The position numbers and the translations under genes were made by a program. The notes under the pieces were generated by a model, which was given only the letters and a program-made list of their open reading frames with translations, searched no databases and was not told the DNA's origin. Positions 1-6,466 of a stretch of 9,247 nucleotides of DNA are shown here, piece by piece (the stretch's first letter is position 1; each line of letters begins with the position of its first letter). The DNA comes from Clostridiales bacterium (lineage in GTDB: Bacteria; Bacillota; Clostridia; Oscillospirales; QAMX01). The stretch spans positions 1 through 9,247 of the forward strand of contig JAEERN010000016.1 of NCBI GenBank assembly GCA_016285815.1. The letters run 5' to 3'.

Positions 1-1457
1 CGGGAGTTCATCTGCGGAGAGAACGGCGTGGTCCGCCGCTGGCTCCGGGCCGGGGCCTCCGGCGAGAGCCGGGTCCCGGCGGCGTCCTCCCGCCGGACAT
101 CCTCCGGCATGCCGCCCAGCAGCGACGTGATCCGGGGGGTGTCGTGGGTGGAGAGGAAGTTCATCAGCGCGTGGACGCAGGGGCCGGGATAGTTGGACAG
201 CACGGTCCGCACGCGGCGGACGAAGCCGCCGGCGTCCAGCCGCCCGGTCAGCAGGTCGAGGATGGCCCGCCGGAAGGGGTAGTTCATGACGCTGTCCAGC
301 TGGGACCCCAGCAGGTACCGGCGCAGGCGGCCGTAGCTGACCTTGTTGGTGGCGTCCTCCCAGACCTCGCCCAGCACGAAGGCCTCGGGGTCCTCGGCCT
401 TGACCGAGGCGCGAAAGGCCTCGAGGAACCCGTCGGGCAGCTCGTCGGCCACGTCCAGCCGCCAGCCCGAGGCGCCGCGCCGCAGCCAGAGCCGGGCGAC
501 GCCGTCCGGCCCGTTGATGAAGGCCGAAAAGCCGGGGTCTTCCTCGTTGACCTCGGGCAGTGAGCGCACGTTCCACCAGCAGGCGTAGTCGTCGGGCCAG
601 GTCCGGAACCGGTACCACGGGAAATAGGGTGAGCTCTTGCTTTGATACGCGCCGGGCACGGCCTCGCGCCCGAAGCGGTCGAAATAGACGCTGTCCTCGC
701 CGGTGTGGGAGAACACGCCGTCCCCCAGGATCCGGATGCCGCGGGCGCGCGCCGCGGCGCACAGGGCGGCGTAGTCGTCCTCCGTGCCCAGCGCGGGATC
801 CACCCGGGTGTAGTCGCCCACGTCGTACCGGTGGTTTGACGCGGCGCGGAACACGGGGTTCAGATAGAGCGCCGTGACGCCCAGCGCGGCCAGATCGTCC
901 AGATGCTCTTCGATGCCGCGCAGGGTGCCGCCGAAGAAGTCATAGGCGGTGTATTCCGCTTTGCCCGGCAGAGGGGCGACGGTCACGTCCTCGTCCCAGC
1001 GGGCGTGGGTGACGCGGCCGGGGACCGGCGAAAAGTCCCGGCCGCGGGCGAGGCGGTCCGGAAAGATCTGATACATCACGCGTCCCGCAGTCCACTCCGG
1101 AACGGAAAACGCGGGGTCGAAGACCGTCAGCTGAAAGCTGGCGAAGGCGTCCGGCGGGGCAGGAACGCCCACCAGCGGGTCGTCTCCGGGGACCAGCGCG
1201 CCGTCGGAAAAGAGAAAACGGTACCAGACGATCCCGGGGGCGGAGACGGAAAAGGTGAAGGCGTAGAGCCGGGTCGTCTCGCCGCCGGGGGAAGAGAAGG
1301 CGGGCGCCAGCAGGCGCTCGCCGTCCTCGGCGCTCCACAGCCGAAGGGTCGGCGTCTCGTCCGCGGCGACGGACAGGGTCACCGCCGTTCCGGCGGGGAC
1401 GGCGCCCATGGGCGAACGGAAAACGGGGTCGAAAGCCCGGTGCTCGGCGCGGGTCAT
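1..1457 (-). CDS. GH13 alpha-amylase / neopullulanase-like enzyme (partial, 3' end missing)
   Basis: This is a glycoside hydrolase family 13 enzyme that probably acts on alpha-1,4 and possibly alpha-1,6 bonds of glycogen-derived glucans. The frame is open from the ATG at 1457 to the left edge: 485 codons, no stop. Residues 1 to about 120 look like the beta-sandwich (CBM34 or Ig-like) domain of neopullulanase-type amylases, opening with FDPVFRSPMGAVPAGTAV. The barrel starts near VMYQIFPDRLARG (Met128). Conserved regions follow: DGVFSHTG (246-253), LPEVNEEDP (from 300), GWRLDVADELP with nucleophile Asp335, LGEVWED with acid Glu364, and FLSTHDTPRI with Asp439. No signal peptide or membrane segment is visible, so it is probably cytoplasmic. 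The start overlaps the glgP stop (ATGA) and lacks a convincing ribosome binding site, implying coupled translation. Met17 (1409) is an alternative start but would remove family-like sequence. Substrate choice between amylase, neopullulanase and debranching cannot be fixed from sequence. The last 25 or so residues look unlike relatives. Confidence 0.9.
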   Translation of the reverse strand, partial: MTRAEHRAFDPVFRSPMGAVPAGTAVTLSVAADETPTLRLWSAEDGERLLAPAFSSPGGETTRLYAFTFSVSAPGIVWYRFLFSDGALVPGDDPLVGVPAPPDAFASFQLTVFDPAFSVPEWTAGRVMYQIFPDRLARGRDFSPVPGRVTHARWDEDVTVAPLPGKAEYTAYDFFGGTLRGIEEHLDDLAALGVTALYLNPVFRAASNHRYDVGDYTRVDPALGTEDDYAALCAAARARGIRILGDGVFSHTGEDSVYFDRFGREAVPGAYQSKSSPYFPWYRFRTWPDDYACWWNVRSLPEVNEEDPGFSAFINGPDGVARLWLRRGASGWRLDVADELPDGFLEAFRASVKAEDPEAFVLGEVWEDATNKVSYGRLRRYLLGSQLDSVMNYPFRRAILDLLTGRLDAGGFVRRVRTVLSNYPGPCVHALMNFLSTHDTPRITSLLGGMPEDVRREDAAGTRLSPEAPARSQRRTTPFSPQMNS

Positions 1458-3832
1458 GCGTGCCAGATGCGGTCGCGGTACTCCGCAACGCTGCGGTCGC
1501 TGGAGAAGAAGCCGGAGCGGGCGACGTTGATCAGGGACCGGCGGGACCAGTCCGTGCGGTCCTCATAGTCGGCCAAGGCCCGCGCCGTGGCGGCGCGGTA
1601 GCCGGCGAAGTCGGTCAGACAGAGATAGGGGTCCTCGAAGATCAGATAGTTCATCAGCGGCGTGAAATTGCCCAGCGTGCCGTCGCCCAGCGACTTGACC
1701 GCCCGGTCCAGCCGCCGGTCCGCGGCGCAGAGCTCCGCGGCGGTGGGGTGGTGCGCGGCGACCTCGTCGGCGCGCAGGCCGAACAGATAGAGGTTCTCCG
1801 GCCCCAGCAGCCGCGCCATCTCCACATTGGCGCCGTCCAGCGTTCCGATGGTCAGCGCGCCGTTCATCATGAATTTCATGTTGCCCGTGCCCGAGGCCTC
1901 TTTCCCTGCCAGCGAGATCTGCTCGGAGAGGTCCGCCGCGGGGATGACGAAGCCGGCCGACGTGGCGTTGTAGTTCTCCGCGAAAATCACCCGGAGCAGG
2001 CCGCGGGTCCGGGGATCGCCGTTGATCGTCCGGGCGGCGGCGTTGATCAGGGCGATGATCTGCTTGGCCCGGTCATAGCCGGGCGAGGCCTTGGCGCCGA
2101 ACACGAAGGTGACCGGCCGCGCGGGCTCGCGCCCCTCTTCGACCAGCTCGAAGTACATGGCGAGGATCCGCAGCACGTTCATCAGCTGGCGCTTGTATTC
2201 GTGGAGCCGCTTGACCTGAACGTCCACCACCGAGTCCGGGTCCGCGAGGATCCCGGTCTCGCGGGCCAGCCGCGCGAAGAGCCGCTCTTTGTTCCGGCGC
2301 TTGATCTGCGCCAGGCGCTCCCGGACGGCCGGGTCGCCGGCGAAGCGCTCCAGCTCGGACAGACGGCCCAGATCCGACGCCCATCCGCGGTCTCCCAGCA
2401 GCTCGTCGATCAGGGCGGCCAGGCCGGGATCGGCCTGGATCAGCCAGCGGCGCGGGGTCACGCCGTTGGTCACGGCCACGATCCGGCCGGGGCGGAAGCG
2501 CTCGAAGTCCGCGAAGAGCCCGGTCTTCAGGATCTCGGTGTGGAGCTCGGACACGCCGTTGACGGTGTGACAGCAGGCCAGACAGAGGTTGGCCATGCGG
2601 ACCGAGCCGCCGTGGATGACGGCCAGCCGCTCGGCGGGAGCCCCGGCGGCGGCCAGCTCGCCGCGATAGCGGCGGTCGATCTCGCAGAGGATCATATAGA
2701 TGCGGGGCAGCAGGTTCTCCATCAGGTAGCAGGGCCAGCTCTCCAGCGCCTCCCACATGATGGTGTGGTTGGTATAGGCGAAGACCCGGCGGCAGACGTC
2801 CCACGCGTCCTCCCAGGGGATGCGCTCGCCGTCCACCAGCAGCCGCATGAGCTCCGCGATGGCGATGGCGGGGTGGGTGTCGTTGATCTGGACCGCGGCA
2901 TAGTCCGGCAGGTCCCGGACGGAAAGGCCCATGGCCTTGTGGCGCTTCAGCAGGTACTGGAGCGTCGCCGAGGTGAAGAAGTACTGCTGGCTCAGACGGA
3001 GGCTCTTGCCCTGGTTGTGCGAATCGTTGGGGTAGAGCACCCGGGAGATGGTCTCGGCCAGATCCCGCTGGGCCACGGCGCGGACGTAATTGCCCGTGGA
3101 GAGGGCGTCCAGATCCGCCGGCGAGGGGGAAGAGGCGCTCCACAGCCGCAGCCGGTTGCACCAGCCGCCGCCGTAGCCGCAGACGGGGATGTCGTAGGGC
3201 GTGGCCACCACGCGGGTGGGCTCTTCCAGCTCGTAGCAGACCCATCCGGTCTCGTCGGTGTGAGAGGTCACCCGCCCGTGGAACAGCACCTCGACACGGT
3301 CCTCGGGGCAGGGGATCTCCCAGAGACAGCCGTCGGCCAGCCAGTCGTCGGGCAGCTCGACCTGTTCGCCGTCCACGAACCGCTGGCGGAACAGGCCCAG
3401 ATCGTAGCGGATGCCGCAGCTGACCGCGGGCAGTGCCAGCGCGGCCATGGAGTCGGCGTAACAGGCGGCCAGACGGCCCAGTCCGCCGTTGCCGAGGCCC
3501 GGCTCGGCCTCGGTCTCTTCGATGCGGGCCAGATCCTCGCCCAGCCCGGCGAGGGCCTCGGCATAGGCGTCGTACAGCCCCAGCGCCACCAGGTTCCGGC
3601 CCAGGAACTTGCCGGTCAGATACTCCAGCGACAGGTACCAGACGGTCTTGGGCCGCCCGGCCTCGACGGCGGCGCCGGAGGCCTGGTACCGCTCCATGAC
3701 GCGGTCGCGCACGGACATGGCCACGGCGCTGTATTTCTGGAACGGGGTCGCTTCGGCAAAGCTGCGCCCGAAGCTGCGCGTCAGGTTTTCCGTGATGCTG
3801 TCGCGGATCGCCGCGGTGAGGTCTTTTTCCAT
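1454..3832 (-). CDS. glgP: Glycogen phosphorylase (GT35)
   Basis: GlgP removes glucose units from alpha-1,4 chain ends of glycogen as glucose-1-phosphate, using pyridoxal phosphate. The 792-residue protein is close to the bacterial norm (E. coli GlgP has about 815). Family motifs appear in order: WYLSLEYLTGKFLGRNL, GLGNGGLGRLAACYADSMA from residue 112, YPNDSH, QINDTHPAIAIAELMR, VTNGVTPRRWL, VKRLHEYKRQLMNVLRI with Lys541, and EASGTGNMKFMMNGALTIG with Lys653 as the PLP-bearing lysine, followed by TLDGANVEM. SLINVARSGFFSSDRSVAEY closes the protein. The start is the ATG at 3832, giving MEKDLTAAIRDSI. The only upstream purine stretch is AAAGG at 13 nt, so initiation may depend on ribosomes finishing glgA 23 nt away. 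The open frame continues upstream into glgA but only as an antiphase shadow. The stop overlaps the next gene by ATGA. Product glucose-1-phosphate can return to GlgC or enter glycolysis. Confidence 0.97.
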   Translation of the reverse strand: MEKDLTAAIRDSITENLTRSFGRSFAEATPFQKYSAVAMSVRDRVMERYQASGAAVEAGRPKTVWYLSLEYLTGKFLGRNLVALGLYDAYAEALAGLGEDLARIEETEAEPGLGNGGLGRLAACYADSMAALALPAVSCGIRYDLGLFRQRFVDGEQVELPDDWLADGCLWEIPCPEDRVEVLFHGRVTSHTDETGWVCYELEEPTRVVATPYDIPVCGYGGGWCNRLRLWSASSPSPADLDALSTGNYVRAVAQRDLAETISRVLYPNDSHNQGKSLRLSQQYFFTSATLQYLLKRHKAMGLSVRDLPDYAAVQINDTHPAIAIAELMRLLVDGERIPWEDAWDVCRRVFAYTNHTIMWEALESWPCYLMENLLPRIYMILCEIDRRYRGELAAAGAPAERLAVIHGGSVRMANLCLACCHTVNGVSELHTEILKTGLFADFERFRPGRIVAVTNGVTPRRWLIQADPGLAALIDELLGDRGWASDLGRLSELERFAGDPAVRERLAQIKRRNKERLFARLARETGILADPDSVVDVQVKRLHEYKRQLMNVLRILAMYFELVEEGREPARPVTFVFGAKASPGYDRAKQIIALINAAARTINGDPRTRGLLRVIFAENYNATSAGFVIPAADLSEQISLAGKEASGTGNMKFMMNGALTIGTLDGANVEMARLLGPENLYLFGLRADEVAAHHPTAAELCAADRRLDRAVKSLGDGTLGNFTPLMNYLIFEDPYLCLTDFAGYRAATARALADYEDRTDWSRRSLINVARSGFFSSDRSVAEYRDRIWHA

Positions 3833-3845
3833 GAGAGAGAACGTG

Positions 3846-3850
3846 CCTTT
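3846..3850 (-). promoter_or_regulatory. Weak candidate ribosome binding site of glgP
   Basis: AAAGG on the minus strand in the 23-nt glgA-glgP gap, 13 nt before the glgP ATG. This spacing is longer than usual, so the site is probably weak and translation may rely partly on ribosomes ending glgA at 3856. Confidence 0.4.
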
Positions 3851-3855
3851 CGCAG

Positions 3856-5313
3856 TCAGATTGAGGAGGCGGCGGGGCCGCCCGCGGAGGTCAGGCCGGC
3901 GTACAGCTCGCCGTACCGGCGGGCCGAGGCGGTCCAGGAAAAGTCTTTTTTCATGCAGCGGGCGATCAGCGTCCGCCAGACGTCCGGCCGGTCGGTGTAG
4001 AACGAGATCGCGCGGCGAAGCGTGAACTCCAGATCCGCCGCGGCGTAGGGGGCGAAGGAAAAGCCGTTGCCCCGGCCGGTGACCTCGTTGTACGAGGTCA
4101 CGGTGTCGGACAGGCCGCCGGTCTCGCGGACCAGCGGCACGGCGCCGAACTTCATGGCGATGAGCTGGGACAGACCGCAGGGCTCGAACCGGGACGGCAT
4201 CAGGAACAGGTCGGACCCGGCGTAGACGCGGTCCGCCAGCTCGGCGTTGAAGCCGATCCACGCCCCGACCCGCCGGGGGAACCGCCGGGCCAGCCCGTCG
4301 AAGAACCGCTCGTAGGAGGGGTCGCCGCTGCCCAGCACGACCAGGGTCGCCGCGCCGTCGCGCAGGACGTTTTCGATGCACCCGGCCACGAGGTCCAGCC
4401 CCTTCTGGTCCACCAGACGGGAGACCACGGAGATCACCGGCACCCCCTCGGCGGCCAGCCCGAACTCGTCCAGCAGCGCCCGGCGGCAGGCCGCCTTGCC
4501 CGCCATGCGGCGGGAGGAGAAGTTGGCCGGGATGCGGCGGGAGGTCCGGGGGTCGTAGAGCCCGCAGTCCAGCCCGTTCAGGATGCCGCAGTAGGCGGCC
4601 CCGCGGGAGGCCAGGACGCCCTCCAGCTTTTCGCCGTAGGCCGGCGTCAGCGTCTCGCGGGCATAGGTGGGGCTGACGGTGTTGACGGCGTCGGCGTAGA
4701 CGATGCCGCCCTTGAGCAGATCGGCCGCGCCGTAGAACTCCAGCGAGCCCCAGCCGGGGGCGAAGCAGTCGTCGGGCAGGCCCGTGAGATAGCGGATGCG
4801 GTCCATGCCGTAGATCCCCTGATACTGCAGATTGTGGATGGTCAGCACTGTCTTCAGCGGGCGCTCGGGGTACTGGCGGCGGAGCATGGCGGGGATCAGC
4901 GCGGTCTGCCAGTCGTTGCAGTGGAGGATCTCCGGCGCGAAGTCCAGCCGGGGCAGAAGCTCCAGCAGAGCGCGGCAGAAGAAGACGCTCTGCTCCGCGC
5001 CGGCGTCGCCGTAGCCGTAGACGCCGTCGCCGCCGAAGTGCTCTTCGTTGTCGAGGAAATAATAGGTGACGCCGCCGCGGACCAGCCGGGAGATCCCGGC
5101 GTATTTTTCCACGCCGCCGATGTTGACGGAGGCCGAAAAGAGGAACTCGGCGCCGTCCAGCAGCCCGGCGGGGATGACGCGGTACCGCGGCATGAAGACG
5201 CGGACGTCGTGTCCCAGCGCGTTCAGCGCGGCGGGCAGCGAGCCGGCCACGTCGCCCAGACCGCCGGTCTTGGCGAAGGGGACGGCCTCGAACGAGGCAA
5301 AGAGGACGTTCAA
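3856..5313 (-). CDS. glgA: Glycogen synthase (ADP-glucose, GT5)
   Basis: GlgA transfers glucose from ADP-glucose to the non-reducing end of alpha-1,4 glucan in the cytoplasm. The 485-residue length fits the family. The protein has the two-domain GT-B fold. The N-terminal half carries KTGGLGDVAGSLP (15-27), with Lys15 binding ADP-glucose, and HCNDWQTALIP; TIHNLQYQG and NTVSPTYA follow. The C-terminal half carries SRLVDQKGLDL with Arg299 and Lys304, SRFEPCGLSQLIAM with Glu377, and RETGGLSDTV. These positions fall at or within one residue of the E. coli numbering (Lys15, Arg300, Lys305, Glu377). The start is a TTG at 5313. No in-frame ATG or GTG lies nearby upstream, the resulting (M)NVLFASFEAVPFAKTGG is the normal N-terminus, and GGAAAGGAA sits 10 nt ahead. 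The gene begins 37 nt after glgD and ends 23 nt before glgP. Nothing suggests loss of function. Confidence 0.97.
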   Translation of the reverse strand: MNVLFASFEAVPFAKTGGLGDVAGSLPAALNALGHDVRVFMPRYRVIPAGLLDGAEFLFSASVNIGGVEKYAGISRLVRGGVTYYFLDNEEHFGGDGVYGYGDAGAEQSVFFCRALLELLPRLDFAPEILHCNDWQTALIPAMLRRQYPERPLKTVLTIHNLQYQGIYGMDRIRYLTGLPDDCFAPGWGSLEFYGAADLLKGGIVYADAVNTVSPTYARETLTPAYGEKLEGVLASRGAAYCGILNGLDCGLYDPRTSRRIPANFSSRRMAGKAACRRALLDEFGLAAEGVPVISVVSRLVDQKGLDLVAGCIENVLRDGAATLVVLGSGDPSYERFFDGLARRFPRRVGAWIGFNAELADRVYAGSDLFLMPSRFEPCGLSQLIAMKFGAVPLVRETGGLSDTVTSYNEVTGRGNGFSFAPYAAADLEFTLRRAISFYTDRPDVWRTLIARCMKKDFSWTASARRYGELYAGLTSAGGPAASSI

Positions 5314-5323
5314 AGCAAAACGG

Positions 5324-5332
5324 TTCCTTTCC
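5324..5332 (-). promoter_or_regulatory. Ribosome binding site of glgA
   Basis: GGAAAGGAA on the minus strand in the 37-nt glgD-glgA gap, 10 nt before the TTG codon at 5313. It supports the TTG as the true start, as no in-frame ATG or GTG is found close by. The rest of the gap holds no recognisable signal. Confidence 0.7.
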
Positions 5333-5350
5333 AGAGAGATCGCCCCGCGC

Positions 5351-6466
5351 TCAGACCGAGGCGTTTTTCCCGATGACCACCGGATAGCTGGACTGGCCGG
5401 CCAGCAGCTTTCCCTCGGTCACCGAGACGTTTTTGTCGAGGATGGTGCAGTCGATGGTCACTTCCTCGCCGATGCGGGAGTTCTGCATGACGATGGAGTC
5501 GGTGACCACGGCGCTTTCGGCGATGCGCGCCCCGCGGAACAGGATGCTGTTCTCCACGGTGCCGTCGATGCGGCAGCCGTCGGCGATGATCGAGTTTTTG
5601 ACGCAGGCCCGGGGCCCGTAGATCGTCGGGATCTGGTCCTTGACCTTGGTATAGATCGGGGTGCGGCGGTCGAAGACCCGGGCGTAGACCGCCGGGTCCA
5701 ACAGCCGCATGCTCTCGCGGTAATAGGCCGGAAGGCTGTCGATCAGGCCCACGTGGCCTTGGAAGGGGAACGTGAACACCCGCAGCTCGTCGGTGCTGTG
5801 CAGCAGCACGTCGCGGACGAAGTCGTGCCGCCCGCGGGAGACGCAGCGGGCGATGCAGCGGCAGAGCAGCTCTTTCTCCAGAAAGTAAACGCCCATGGAG
5901 CTGCGGCGCGAGGAAAAGGTGTTGACGCCCAGCATGACGTCGGCCGCGCGCCCGTCGGGGCCGACGTCGAACTGCACCCGGTCGGGCGAGGAGAGATAGG
6001 CCTCGCTGTCCGTGGTCAGGACGGTGATGTCCGCGCCGGAGGCCTCGTGGAACGCGCGGAGCGCGTAGAAATCGGTGTTGTAGACGGCGTCGCACCCCGA
6101 CAGGAGCACGTACCGCTGCTTGGAGCGCTCAAGATAGTCCAGGATCCCGTTCAGGATGTCGATGTCGCCGCTGTTGCCCAGCCCCGCGCCGGGGATCAGA
6201 TAGGGCGGCAGGATGAACAGCCCGTAGAGCTTCCGGCTCAGGTCCCATTCCTTGCCGGAGCCCAGATGGTCCATCAGCGAGCGGTAGTGGGACGTGGTGG
6301 GGACCCCCACGTTGATGATGCCGGAATTGACCATGTTGGACAGGATGAAGTCGATGAGCCGGTACCGCCCGCAGACGGGAAGCGCCGCCCGCGCGCGCAC
6401 CCGGGTCAGCTCGCCCAGGGCCTCGTCGCCGAAGCCGGTCATGATGATGCCCAGCGTGTCGTTCAC
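5351..6466 (-). CDS. glgD: GlgD, non-catalytic ADP-glucose pyrophosphorylase paralogue
   Basis: GlgD is the Bacillota paralogue of GlgC. In the systems studied it combines with GlgC and changes the activity or regulation of the complex while being poorly active or inactive itself. The protein has 371 residues, the usual length. The fold is recognisable: CGRYRLIDFILSN (32-44), FILPPY (84-89), SMGVYF, then a C-terminal beta-helix with NSIIADGCRIDGTVENSILF and DSIVMQNSRIGEEV. The active site is degraded. The AGGxGxRL loop is replaced by MTGFGDEALGEL (9-20), the LSGDH metal site reads LSGCD (122-126), and no FEEKP sugar-phosphate motif is seen. The start is the GTG at 6466. It overlaps the glgC TGA as GTGA, is preceded by AAAGGAGAGGA, and gives the standard VNDTLGII N-terminus. 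The open frame continues upstream only as a shadow inside glgC. Tight coupling to glgC fits co-production of two subunits of one complex. Confidence 0.94.
   Translation of the reverse strand: MNDTLGIIMTGFGDEALGELTRVRARAALPVCGRYRLIDFILSNMVNSGIINVGVPTTSHYRSLMDHLGSGKEWDLSRKLYGLFILPPYLIPGAGLGNSGDIDILNGILDYLERSKQRYVLLSGCDAVYNTDFYALRAFHEASGADITVLTTDSEAYLSSPDRVQFDVGPDGRAADVMLGVNTFSSRRSSMGVYFLEKELLCRCIARCVSRGRHDFVRDVLLHSTDELRVFTFPFQGHVGLIDSLPAYYRESMRLLDPAVYARVFDRRTPIYTKVKDQIPTIYGPRACVKNSIIADGCRIDGTVENSILFRGARIAESAVVTDSIVMQNSRIGEEVTIDCTILDKNVSVTEGKLLAGQSSYPVVIGKNASV

Noticed and set aside
940..1488. Minus-strand 182-codon frame ending at 940
   Set aside because: It lies in a different frame inside the GH13 gene, whose own frame shows ordered catalytic motifs. 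The alternative is Arg- and Pro-rich without motifs.
1460..4000. Plus-strand open frame of 846 codons opposite glgP
   Set aside because: It uses exactly the same codon triplets as glgP read backwards. Stops in that register need TTA, CTA or TCA codons in glgP, which are rare in this GC-rich DNA. The predicted protein is a low-complexity mix of Gly, Ala, Val, Asp and Gln with no domain, and glgP is intact with all motifs.
3833..4381. Upstream extension of the glgP frame to 975 residues
   Set aside because: The extra sequence is an antiphase shadow of the glgA C-terminus. Standard phosphorylase sequence begins at Met 3832.
5314..5350. glgD-glgA gap as a possible attenuator, riboswitch or internal promoter
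   Set aside because: The gap is only 37 nt and is largely filled by the glgA ribosome binding site. No stem-loop followed by a T-run and no convincing promoter boxes were seen.
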